Source: Caldifarciminota bacterium (GTDB lineage: Bacteria; Hydrothermota; Tepidihabitantia; B3-TA06; JALVRC01). Taken from it: DNA of 11,239 nt. Position 1 is the stretch's first letter. Each line of letters opens with the position of its first letter. The stretch lies in contig JALVRC010000009.1 of NCBI GenBank assembly GCA_027025255.1, positions 3,631 through 14,869 on the forward strand, written 5' to 3'. This document shows, one piece after another, positions 1 through 6,657 of this stretch. The notes under the pieces were generated by a model. That model worked only from the letters and a program-made list of their open reading frames with translations. It was not told where the DNA came from and ran no database searches. The translations under genes and the position numbers were made by a program.

Positions 1-1
1 T

Positions 2-199
2 TCTGTCGTACAGATATTTCCTCAATTATGTAAAGGATGTGAATTATGCGTTTATTTCTGTCCAAAAGATGTTCTGGCTATAGGAGAAGATATGAAAGTC
101 TACGTAAAAGATGAGAAAAGTTGCATCGGATGTTTTCTTTGTCAATACCACTGTCCTGATTTTGCAATTTTCATATATAAAGAAAAGAAGGTGGCATGA
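2..199 (+). CDS. korD: 2-oxoacid:ferredoxin oxidoreductase, delta (ferredoxin) subunit, 5' end cut by window
   Basis: Small 8Fe ferredoxin subunit that would carry electrons from the KorABC core to free ferredoxin in the cytoplasm. The 65 visible residues contain two 4Fe-4S motifs of the form CxxCxxCxxxCP. The first uses cysteines 10, 13, 16 and 20 counted from the first complete codon, the second cysteines 41, 44, 47 and 51. The frame is open to the window edge with no start codon before the first cluster, so the beginning is missing; family members are about 70-90 residues, so only a little is lost. The TGA stop overlaps the korA ATG as ATGA, which indicates translational coupling. Assignment as KorD rather than a stand-alone ferredoxin rests on the korABC genes directly downstream. 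Confidence 0.9.
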   Translation, partial: SVVQIFPQLCKGCELCVYFCPKDVLAIGEDMKVYVKDEKSCIGCFLCQYHCPDFAIFIYKEKKVA

Positions 200-1293
200 A
201 AAAATTATTTTCTGGAAATGAAGCCTGTGCAGAAGCTGCTTTATTAGCCGGCGTTAGGTTTTTTGCAGGATATCCCATTACCCCATCAACAGAAATTGCA
301 GAATATATGGCTTCTAATATGCCAAAAAGAGGCGGGAAATTTATACAGATGGAAGATGAACTTGCAAGTATAATTTCCATTATTGGAGCCAGTGCTGCAG
401 GGGTTAAATCTATGACTGCTACATCTGGACCAGGGTTCTCTCTTATGCAAGAAGGTATTGGATACGCAGCAATGACAGAAACACCAACCTTAATAGTAAA
501 TGTTATGAGAGGAGGACCTTCAACCGGACTTCCTACCAAAGGAACCCAACAGGATGTTATGCAAACAAAATGGGGGTCTCACGGAGACAGACCATCTATA
601 ACTCTTTCTGCTGAAAATGTTAAAGAAGCATTTTCTCTCACAGTACGTTCAATAGATATTGCTGAAAGATTAAGACTTCCTGTTATTCTTTTATTAGACG
701 AATTTATTGCTCACATGAGAGAAGTTATAGATATACCTGAACGAGTAACCGTTTATTCTAGACAAAAGCCTGATGAAGACCCTCAAGAATACGTTCACTA
801 TGATGACAAAAGGAATTACAATGCACCCTATGCCTGGTTTGGTCTCGGGTATAAGATACATTTAACAGGACTTACACATAGAAAAGACGGATTTCCTACT
901 AATAAAGAAGAGGAAATACGCTGGAAAATGAAACGTTTAAGAAAAAAGATAGATGATAATCTCTCTTTTCTTGAAGATATAGAAATTATTCATCCGGAAA
1001 GAGACAATATTATAATTACATTCGGGTCAGGCTCAAGACCATCAAAAGAACTGGTTGAAGGAGACGAACAAAGCAAGTTTGGACTTATTAGATTAAGAAC
1101 TATATGGCCTTTCCCTTACAATACTTTAGAAACCTTATTAAAAGGTAAAAAACTCGTAGTTGTTGTGGAAATGAATGAAGGTCAAATAGAAGGAGAAGTT
1201 AAAAAAATTACCTCGGATAAAACAAGCATTCTTGGTATTCACAGGGTTGATGGAGAACTAATATCTCCAGACGAAATAAGGGAGGCTTTATGA
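196..1293 (+). CDS. korA: 2-oxoacid (probably 2-oxoglutarate):ferredoxin oxidoreductase, alpha subunit
   Basis: Alpha subunit of the CoA-dependent, ferredoxin-reducing 2-oxoacid oxidoreductase, a cytoplasmic complex feeding a reductive or partial TCA route. Its 365 residues carry the family landmarks: GYPITPS at about 25-31 (the YPITP loop known to act in 2-oxoacid binding), TSGPGFSLM at 76-84, and RGGPSTGLPTKGTQQD at about 105-120 followed by KWGSHGD. The C-terminal third contains the transketolase-C-like part (ITFGSGSRPSKE onward). The ATG start overlaps the korD stop and is preceded by a purine-rich AAGGTGG Shine-Dalgarno. Substrate is inferred: the sequence pattern resembles KorA more than pyruvate-type PorA, but branched-chain or other 2-oxoacid specificity cannot be excluded. 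It overlaps korB by 4 nt. Confidence 0.93.
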   Translation: MKKLFSGNEACAEAALLAGVRFFAGYPITPSTEIAEYMASNMPKRGGKFIQMEDELASIISIIGASAAGVKSMTATSGPGFSLMQEGIGYAAMTETPTLIVNVMRGGPSTGLPTKGTQQDVMQTKWGSHGDRPSITLSAENVKEAFSLTVRSIDIAERLRLPVILLLDEFIAHMREVIDIPERVTVYSRQKPDEDPQEYVHYDDKRNYNAPYAWFGLGYKIHLTGLTHRKDGFPTNKEEEIRWKMKRLRKKIDDNLSFLEDIEIIHPERDNIIITFGSGSRPSKELVEGDEQSKFGLIRLRTIWPFPYNTLETLLKGKKLVVVVEMNEGQIEGEVKKITSDKTSILGIHRVDGELISPDEIREAL

Positions 1294-2126
1294 CACATAC
1301 ACCATGGGTACATGATCTTCTACGAATGGATGATAGATTTCCTCATGTCTGGTGTGCTGGATGTGGGATAGGAATAGTAATGGGGTCTATCATAAGGGTA
1401 ATGAAAAAATTAAATCTCCTTCCAGAAAATACCTGTCTTGTATCTGGAATAGGATGTACATCAAGAATGCCTGGATATTTAAATACTGATACCATGCATG
1501 TTCTACACGGCAGAGCATTACCTGCTGCTACAGGGATTAAACTTGCAAACCCTGATATGAATGTCCTTGTAGTTGGTGGTGACGGAGATATGCTGGCGAT
1601 TGGAGGTAACCATCTTATACATGCAGCACACAGGAATCTTGACATGCTTGTGATTATAATAAACAACTTTAACTATGGAATGACTGGAGGACAAATGTCT
1701 CCAACAACCCCGGAAGAAATGAAAGCATCGACTGCGCCGTACGGCAATATTGAAGAACCTATAAATGCAGTTAATCTGGCTCTTGGCGCAGGGGCAAGCT
1801 TTGTTGCAAGGACAACTGTTGTAAATACCGGGCAGATGGACAATTTTATTCAAAAAGGAATGCAAAAGAAAGGGTTTGCCATTATTGATGTTATTGCCAA
1901 TTGCCCAACGTTATTTGGCAGATGGAACAAAATGGTGGAACCTGTTGATATGATGAAATGGATTCAAAAAAATACTATTCCTCTTTCAAAAGCTGAGAAA
2001 ATGAACGAGGAAGAAATAGAAAATAAGTTTGTAACTGGCATTTTTAGAGATGTAGAAAAAGAAGAATACTTAGAAAAGCATAAAAGGATTTGTGGAGATA
2101 AAGGAGAAGGATGCGCAAAGAAATAA
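1290..2126 (+). CDS. korB: 2-oxoacid (probably 2-oxoglutarate):ferredoxin oxidoreductase, beta subunit (TPP-binding)
   Basis: Thiamine-diphosphate-binding catalytic subunit, 278 residues. The TPP/Mg motif is seen as GGDGD at 96-100 followed by NNFNYGMTGGQ at about 125-135. Cysteines 22 and 25 (WCAGC), 56 (GIGC) and 205 (NCP) match the four-cysteine arrangement known in archaeal two-subunit 2-oxoacid:ferredoxin oxidoreductases, so the beta subunit probably carries its own 4Fe-4S cluster. The ATG start overlaps the korA stop by 4 nt and follows a GGGAGG Shine-Dalgarno. The last roughly 50 residues are charged and lysine/glutamate-rich, ending GCAKK. The 3' end overlaps korC by 16 nt. Confidence 0.94.
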   Translation: MTHTPWVHDLLRMDDRFPHVWCAGCGIGIVMGSIIRVMKKLNLLPENTCLVSGIGCTSRMPGYLNTDTMHVLHGRALPAATGIKLANPDMNVLVVGGDGDMLAIGGNHLIHAAHRNLDMLVIIINNFNYGMTGGQMSPTTPEEMKASTAPYGNIEEPINAVNLALGAGASFVARTTVVNTGQMDNFIQKGMQKKGFAIIDVIANCPTLFGRWNKMVEPVDMMKWIQKNTIPLSKAEKMNEEEIENKFVTGIFRDVEKEEYLEKHKRICGDKGEGCAKK

Positions 2127-2665
2127 GAATAACAGGAACAGGAGGACAGGGTATTATACTCGCAGGTATAATTGTAGCCGAGGCCTCTGGTTTATTTGAA
2201 GGGAAAAATGTTGTCCAGACACAGGCTTATGGGCCTGAAGCAAGAGGAGGAGCATCACGCTCTGAGGTAATAATAAGTGATGAACCAATATACTTTCCAC
2301 ATGCAACAAATCCTGACGTATTAATTATGATGAGCTTTGAAGGATACTACAAATTCCATTCTCACATACATAAAAATACTGTTAAAATAGGCGATAGTTT
2401 TTTTCTCGGTCTTGTCCAGGATTTAGAGAAAGACATCATTCTTTTACCTTTTACTGAAACAGCAAGGAAAGTGCTTGGAAAAGCTCTATTCAGCAACATT
2501 ATAATGCTGGGAGCAATGAGTAAAATTACCAATATTATAGGCATTGAAGCACTTAAAAAAGCTGTATCAGACAGAGTACCTGAGCGTTATATAAACGAAA
2601 ATATGAAAGCTGTAGATTTAGGCATAGAATTAGCTGAAAAATGGAAGAGCGAACACTCCTCATAA
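2111..2665 (+). CDS. korC: 2-oxoacid:ferredoxin oxidoreductase, gamma subunit
   Basis: Gamma subunit of the same complex, 184 residues, normal for KorC. It shows the N-terminal TGTGGQG at 8-14 and the AYGPEARGGASRSEVI block at 39-54, both typical of the POR/KOR gamma domain that contacts CoA and the other subunits. The ATG follows AAAGGAG at 4 nt spacing, inside the end of korB. The gene overlaps ndk by 25 nt. With korD, korA and korB it makes a full four-subunit enzyme in order delta-alpha-beta-gamma. No odd residues or interruptions are seen. Confidence 0.93.
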   Translation: MRKEIRITGTGGQGIILAGIIVAEASGLFEGKNVVQTQAYGPEARGGASRSEVIISDEPIYFPHATNPDVLIMMSFEGYYKFHSHIHKNTVKIGDSFFLGLVQDLEKDIILLPFTETARKVLGKALFSNIIMLGAMSKITNIIGIEALKKAVSDRVPERYINENMKAVDLGIELAEKWKSEHSS

Positions 2666-3057
2666 TAAAACCTAACATCACAAAAAAGAATAAGGTAGGA
2701 GAGATTTTATCCATACTTGAAAAGGATTTTACAATTAAAGCCATACGTTCTCTGCATTTAAGAAAAGAAGAAGCAGCTGAATTTTATAAAATTCATAAGG
2801 GAAAAGATTTTTTTGAAAAGCTTATAACCTTTATGAGCTCTGGCAAGATTGTAGCAGTTGTTCTGAGTGGGAAGAATGCTGTTAAACAATTAAGAACAAA
2901 AATAGGCAAAACAGACCCAAAAGAAGCTGAACCCTGGACAATAAGAGCGTTATATGGAGACAATAAAACTGAAAATGCAGTACATGCTGCCGCCCCAGAT
3001 GAAAATCCTGAAAGAGAGATAAAATTCTTCTTTCCCGAGTACGAATGTGTTGACTAA
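2641..3057 (+). CDS. ndk: nucleoside diphosphate kinase
   Basis: Transfers the terminal phosphate between nucleoside triphosphates and diphosphates through a phosphohistidine. The 138 residues give a full-length bacterial NDK. Expected functional residues are visible: K10 in IIKP, the HKGKDFF segment with F58, R85 in QLRTKIG, T91 in the TDP block, R102 in TIRALYG, N112, catalytic H115 in NAVH, and E126 in EREIKFFF. The loop after the histidine is unusual: the family's HGSDS or HASDS reads HAAAP here, so both serines and the aspartate are lost. The ATG lies inside korC and lacks a strong Shine-Dalgarno, so translation probably depends on coupling. Placement after korC suggests, as inference, balancing of GTP/ATP made by an acyl-CoA synthetase. 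Confidence 0.93.
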   Translation: MEERTLLIIKPNITKKNKVGEILSILEKDFTIKAIRSLHLRKEEAAEFYKIHKGKDFFEKLITFMSSGKIVAVVLSGKNAVKQLRTKIGKTDPKEAEPWTIRALYGDNKTENAVHAAAPDENPEREIKFFFPEYECVD

Positions 3058-3499
3058 AAGAAACGCAGTTCTTTTTCTTATAATTCTCTCAAATTGCAGT
3101 TTGCCGCGACTGGAAATAAAAAATGCCCGCATAAAAGACATCAACATAAAAAAAACAGAACTTAATCTCTATTTACACATAACATATAAAGGAATGTTCC
3201 CTTTCCAAATTGGAGATACAAAATACAGTCTGACAATTAACAACACAAAACTTGGTGAGGGGAGGTATAAGCCATTCTTCAAGATGTATCCGCCGGTGGA
3301 TACTACAGTTACTGTAGCCGGAACAATATATCACAAACAAATTTTTCTTTCTCTTCTGGAAATTATAGCTAAAGGAAAGGCTCATTACCTTATAAATGCA
3401 GAACCATCTATAAAAATCCTCTTTTTTAAAACAAAAATAAAACTCAAAGACGAAGGAGAACTAAAGAATATAATATTTCCGGAGAAAACTAATCCCTGA
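3047..3499 (+). CDS. LEA type 2 / WHy-domain-like protein, possible lipoprotein
   Basis: A 150-residue protein resembling the LEA type 2 (water stress and hypersensitive response) fold: after the leader, the pattern of alternating beta strands with NARIKDINIKKTELNL, then a pro/phe-containing turn (MFPFQIGDTKYSL) and the closing TVTVAGTI strand fits that family. The leader is short, hydrophobic and ends LSNC at residues 14-17, a borderline lipobox (Asn at -1 is uncommon), so export and lipid anchoring are plausible but not certain. The start used is GTG at 3047; TTG at 3050 is the alternative, and the next ATG would remove the leader. It overlaps ndk by 11 nt and has no clear Shine-Dalgarno. 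Its 3' end overlaps the convergent glycosyltransferase by 11 nt. Specific role unknown. Confidence 0.65.
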   Translation: MLTKRNAVLFLIILSNCSLPRLEIKNARIKDINIKKTELNLYLHITYKGMFPFQIGDTKYSLTINNTKLGEGRYKPFFKMYPPVDTTVTVAGTIYHKQIFLSLLEIIAKGKAHYLINAEPSIKILFFKTKIKLKDEGELKNIIFPEKTNP

Positions 3500-4304
3500 A
3501 ATGCTTGTAGGCCCATTTCATAATTTTTGCAGGTAGTATACGGAGAACAAATATTTCAAACAGATAAATAAAGTTTTTTAAAGAGTATGCATGTAACTTC
3601 TTAATAGCATACCAGCGTATCTCCATATCCTTAAGTGCCCTTTTAATCCCCCTTCTTCTTATGAAAAAATGCCTATCAAGAACCTGTTTGTACAAAAAAG
3701 CCTGAACATTGGATAGATTAAACCCATAAGCCAGAGCATCAATAAAAAATCTGTAATCCTCTGTTAAATATTTATCATATTTATCATATCTTATATTTGT
3801 AAAAACCACTCTCCTTGCTACAAGAGTAGGATGTAGTATTGGCACTCTTTTCGCTATGTTGTCTTTTAATGCTTGCGTATTTTCAGAAAATTTCTTTTTA
3901 AAAAAATCACTTCCATTCTCATTTATTTCAATTGCATTTGTTCCAACAATATCTATATCAGGATGCTCCTTTAAAAAGTTTATCTGTTTTTCGATTCTTT
4001 CAGGATAACAAAAATCTGTATCCATCCTTGCTATAAATGTATAATCCTTTTCTAAGACAATTCTAAGCAGGTCATTTAAGGAATGTGCAAGTCCTCTGTT
4101 CCTTTTTCGTTTGTACAGGATTATCTTTCTCTCCATAGCAAGGTGCTTTAAATACTTATGAACCTCTAAAGGTATAGCGCCATCTTCAATTATATATAGA
4201 TCCACTGCTTTATATGTTTGATTAAGGATACTTTCTACTCCAAGCTTTACATTTTTTAAACGCTCCCTGAAATATACACTCATAATTACAGCCACTCTAT
4301 CCAT
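3489..4304 (-). CDS. GT2-family glycosyltransferase (cytoplasmic, polysaccharide assembly)
   Basis: A 271-residue GT-A fold glycosyltransferase that would add a sugar from an NDP-sugar to a growing surface polysaccharide or lipid-linked oligosaccharide. Visible landmarks are the N-terminal VAVIMSVYFRE, SILNQTY at 25-31, IIEDG at 38-42, the metal/nucleotide-binding MDTD at 94-97 followed by PERIEKQI, HPT at 158-160, and TEDYRF at 181-186, which carries the likely catalytic acid. No convincing membrane spans are seen. ATG directly abuts the TAG stop of the upstream phosphosugar transferase (TAGATG), so the genes are coupled. It is the last gene of a three-gene - strand unit. Sugar specificity cannot be read from sequence. 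Confidence 0.9.
   Translation of the reverse strand: MDRVAVIMSVYFRERLKNVKLGVESILNQTYKAVDLYIIEDGAIPLEVHKYLKHLAMERKIILYKRKRNRGLAHSLNDLLRIVLEKDYTFIARMDTDFCYPERIEKQINFLKEHPDIDIVGTNAIEINENGSDFFKKKFSENTQALKDNIAKRVPILHPTLVARRVVFTNIRYDKYDKYLTEDYRFFIDALAYGFNLSNVQAFLYKQVLDRHFFIRRRGIKRALKDMEIRWYAIKKLHAYSLKNFIYLFEIFVLRILPAKIMKWAYKHFRD
3497..3526 (+). terminator. weak hairpin plus T-run at end of kor-ndk-LEA operon
   Basis: TGAAATG (3497-3503) and CATTTCA (3514-3520) are perfect inverted repeats with a 10 nt loop, followed at once by TAATTTTT. It begins at the stop codon of the last + strand gene, where a terminator is expected. The stem is AT-rich and short, and it lies within the coding end of the convergent gene, so it may be fortuitous. 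Confidence 0.35.
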
Positions 4305-4955
4305 CTAAAAATTTGACCCCTTAATCATTGTAAACATTGTTTTAAGTAAAGTAACAATGTCAATCCAGACTCCTACATGATTTACATAGTATACATTCAT
4401 TTCTATTCTTTTTACAATATCCACATATTCATTGGAAACCTCCTTTACCTGAGCATAGCCTGTAATACCTGCATTCACAGAAAGCATTTCATTAATCATA
4501 TCCTTTAGATAAGGATACCGTTTTTCATAGTATTTCAACTCAGCCTCTACAAGAGCGCGGGGGCCCACAATACTCATATCTCCCTTTATAACATTGAACA
4601 ATTGAAAAAGCTCATCTATTCTGTGCCGCCTAATCCATTTACCAATCACAAGTATGCGTGGATCTTCGTCTATCTTCAATTGAAAATCATTGTTTAAAAA
4701 CTTTTCTAAAAGCCTTTTATCTCCTTCCAATCTTTCTTCAGCACCTTTTTCCATTGTTCTTATTTTAAAAAGCCTGAATTTTCTTCTCCCTTTAGTAATT
4801 CTCTCCTGCTTAAAAAATACAGGCCAGCCATCTTCTCTAAAAACAAGAATAAGAGAGATTACAATTACAGGGAAAAAAATAATAAGTATAACTATAGAAA
4901 GTACTACATCAAGTACTCTTTTAAAGAAATCTCTATAAGGTTTAAAGCCACCCAT
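4305..4955 (-). CDS. polyprenyl-phosphate phosphosugar transferase (bacterial sugar transferase), copy 2
   Basis: Membrane-bound phosphoglycosyl transferase that loads a sugar-1-phosphate from an NDP-sugar onto undecaprenyl phosphate, the first step of a surface polysaccharide unit. Its 216 residues match the short, PglC-like monotopic class rather than the multi-span WbaP/WcaJ type. An N-terminal hydrophobic segment spans about 15-38 after KRVLD, then WPVFFKQERI, KIRTM at 64-68, DPRIL at 98-102, the catalytic Asp-Glu pair in RIDEL (D114, E115), IKGDMSIVGPRA at about 123-134, and AGITGYAQV. The usual GPRP reads GPRA. It is clearly paralogous to the upstream gene, the pair sharing nearly every motif and its spacing. 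A 9 nt gap separates them; no Shine-Dalgarno is evident. Confidence 0.9.
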   Translation of the reverse strand: MGGFKPYRDFFKRVLDVVLSIVILIIFFPVIVISLILVFREDGWPVFFKQERITKGRRKFRLFKIRTMEKGAEERLEGDKRLLEKFLNNDFQLKIDEDPRILVIGKWIRRHRIDELFQLFNVIKGDMSIVGPRALVEAELKYYEKRYPYLKDMINEMLSVNAGITGYAQVKEVSNEYVDIVKRIEMNVYYVNHVGVWIDIVTLLKTMFTMIKGSNF

Positions 4956-4964
4956 AGAATGACA

Positions 4965-5618
4965 TTAAGGTATATCAATCCCTTTTAAGACAACAAGTAT
5001 TGTTTTCAACAATATTTTTATATCAAGAAAAATATTTATGTTTTCTGCATAGTATGCACCCAGTTTTATCCTTTGTGGGATATCAAGAGTTTGCCATTGA
5101 GATACTTGAGCAAGTCCTGTAATACCTGCTTTTACTGAAAAAAGTTTTTCCATCTCCCCTGATAGTTCAGGATACATCCTTTTATAATGTTCAATCTCGT
5201 TTACAAGCATGGCTCTCGGACCTACAATACTCATGTCTCCTTTTAAAACATTAAATATTTGCATAAGCTCATCTATAGAGTACTTTCTTAAACTGTACCC
5301 TATTTTTAATATACGCGGATCTTCTCTTATTTTCAACTTAAATCTATTCTCAACATACTTCTTATAAAGCTTTTTGTTACTCTTTAATTTCTGTTCAGCA
5401 TCTTTAACCATACTTCTTATTTTCAAAAGGTTAAAAACTCTGCCTTTCTTTGTCACCCGTTTCTGTTTAAATATGACAGGCCAACCGTTCTCACTAAAAA
5501 CTAATATAAAAGCTATCAATATCAAAGGTAAAAAAACGAGAATCATTAAAAAAGACACTACTATGTCTACCACTCGCTTTATTACATCTCTATAGATTCT
5601 TATTTCTTTATATTCCAC
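4965..5618 (-). CDS. polyprenyl-phosphate phosphosugar transferase (bacterial sugar transferase), copy 1
   Basis: First gene of the - strand polysaccharide unit and paralogue of the next gene; same predicted reaction. From GTG at 5618 it has 217 residues: hydrophobic anchor about 20-42, WPVIFKQKRV, KIRSM, DPRIL at about 100-104, catalytic SIDEL (D116, E117), LKGDMSIVGPRA, then AGITGLAQVSQWQ. The frame could start at an earlier GTG (5636), but that GTG abuts the near-perfect TATAAT box and lies upstream of the predicted transcription start. GTG 5618 gives the sequence MEYKEIRIYRD, which lines up with the MGGFKPYRD start of the paralogue. No Shine-Dalgarno precedes it. If the promoter call is right, the mRNA is leaderless or nearly so. 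Confidence 0.88.
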   Translation of the reverse strand: MEYKEIRIYRDVIKRVVDIVVSFLMILVFLPLILIAFILVFSENGWPVIFKQKRVTKKGRVFNLLKIRSMVKDAEQKLKSNKKLYKKYVENRFKLKIREDPRILKIGYSLRKYSIDELMQIFNVLKGDMSIVGPRAMLVNEIEHYKRMYPELSGEMEKLFSVKAGITGLAQVSQWQTLDIPQRIKLGAYYAENINIFLDIKILLKTILVVLKGIDIP

Positions 5619-5625
5619 GTTTGTT

Positions 5626-5653
5626 ATTATACACACAATCGCCTATATGTCAA
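5626..5653 (-). promoter_or_regulatory. sigma70-type promoter for phosphosugar transferase unit
   Basis: On the - strand TTGACA (5653-5648) is followed after exactly 16 bp by TATAAT (5631-5626); both hexamers are perfect consensus matches. A start about 7 nt beyond the -10 box falls at about 5618-5620, on or next to the GTG codon at 5618. The first gene would therefore have essentially no 5' leader. Confidence 0.8.
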
Positions 5654-5698
5654 GAAAGGTTTTTTTCTTAAAAATCTTACAAGCAAAAACTTTTATAC

Positions 5699-5726
5699 TT
5701 GACTTATAAACAAAATTATGTATTAT
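5699..5726 (+). promoter_or_regulatory. sigma70-type promoter for the divergent GT2 gene
   Basis: TTGACT (5699-5704) and TATTAT (5721-5726) are separated by 16 bp, the same spacer as the divergent promoter on the other strand. The predicted transcription start, about 7 nt after the -10 box, falls at 5733, the A of the preferred ATG. A second -10-like TATAAA at 5705-5710 lacks a good -35. The 45 bp between the two -35 boxes is A/T-rich with a short inverted repeat AAGAAA/TTTCTT (5652-5669) and nothing I can identify as a known operator. Confidence 0.65.
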
Positions 5727-5732
5727 TATCTT

Positions 5733-6641
5733 ATGGTTGACGTTTCAATAATAATTCCTGCTAATAATGAAGAAGACAATATCCCTATTTTAGTGGAAAG
5801 CTTAAAAGAACTTTTTAATTACGATTTTTCATTTGAAGCCATTATTGTTGACGACGGTAGCAGTGACAAAACATGGAGCGAAATTCTTAAAGCAGAAAAA
5901 ACAAACTCCTTTATAAAGAAAGTTAGACACTATAAAAGATTGGGGATAACCCAGTCATTAATAACAGGGTTTAGTCAAGCGAAGGGAAATGTATTTGTAT
6001 TCTTCCCTGCTGACATGCAATATGAAGTCAAAGCTATAAAAGATCTGGTTCAACCTATCCTTAATGATGAAAGTGATATAGTTACTGGATGGAAACAGGG
6101 AAAATATAAAAAGCAGTTTGTCTCCAGTATATATAATGCTCTCTCTCGAATACTTTTTAAAGTTCCGGTACATGATTTGAATTCCATTAAGGCATTCAGA
6201 AAGGAAATTTTTGAAGATATTCCTTTAAGAAAAGATTGGCATAGATATATGATTGTTCTCGCATATAATAAAGGATTTAGAATAGATGAAGTAAAGGTAA
6301 GGCTTTTTGAAAGAAGATTTGGAAAGTCTAAATTTGGCATTTTAAGAGTACCAATAGGAGTATTGGATATGGTAAGCGTAAAACTCCTCACATCATTCTC
6401 CCAAAAACCTATGCTTCTATTTGGAACATTGGGAGGTGTTTCCTTGTTTACAGGAATTATTATAGGAATATTTGCTCTTATAGAGCGATTTTTCTTCAAT
6501 ACAGGGATGAGACCTCTAATATATCTTGTTATGCTCCTTACTTTGTCTGGACTACTTTTATTCTCAATAGGGTTTTTAGCAGAATTAATAGCTGAAAACA
6601 AACAAGCTATTGAGTGGAGAAGATTTAACAAAAAAGATTAA
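5733..6641 (+). CDS. membrane-anchored GT2 glycosyltransferase (GtrB/DPM1-like, polyprenyl-phosphate sugar synthase type)
   Basis: Likely transfers a sugar from an NDP-sugar to polyprenyl phosphate, or a related membrane acceptor, at the inner face of the cytoplasmic membrane. The 302 residues begin MVDVSIIIPANNEEDN, the standard GT2 opening, with VDDGSSDKT at 39-47, PADMQ at 92-96 in place of the usual DADLQ, and RRFGKSKFG at 194-202. Two C-terminal transmembrane segments at about 227-250 and 261-286 give the GtrB/ArnC-like topology. ATG 5718 in the same frame would add MYYYL, but the -10 box lies inside that extension; ATG 5733 is preferred. Neither ATG has a Shine-Dalgarno. It stands alone on the + strand, divergent from the phosphosugar transferase unit, and probably serves the same glycan pathway. 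Confidence 0.88.
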   Translation: MVDVSIIIPANNEEDNIPILVESLKELFNYDFSFEAIIVDDGSSDKTWSEILKAEKTNSFIKKVRHYKRLGITQSLITGFSQAKGNVFVFFPADMQYEVKAIKDLVQPILNDESDIVTGWKQGKYKKQFVSSIYNALSRILFKVPVHDLNSIKAFRKEIFEDIPLRKDWHRYMIVLAYNKGFRIDEVKVRLFERRFGKSKFGILRVPIGVLDMVSVKLLTSFSQKPMLLFGTLGGVSLFTGIIIGIFALIERFFFNTGMRPLIYLVMLLTLSGLLLFSIGFLAELIAENKQAIEWRRFNKKD

Positions 6642-6657
6642 TAGTACAAGAAACAAA

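Noticed and set aside
171..539. Open frame on the - strand opposite korA
   Set aside because: It lies wholly antisense to well-conserved korA and its protein has no family features; it is a shadow of the real gene's codon pattern.
5652..5669. AAGAAA/TTTCTT inverted repeat in the divergent promoter as an operator
   Set aside because: Six-base A/T-rich half-sites are expected by chance in such a composition; too weak to call.
6050..6631. 193-codon open frame on the - strand opposite the GT2 gene
   Set aside because: Long, but antisense to conserved GT2 motifs and transmembrane segments, with no recognisable domain.
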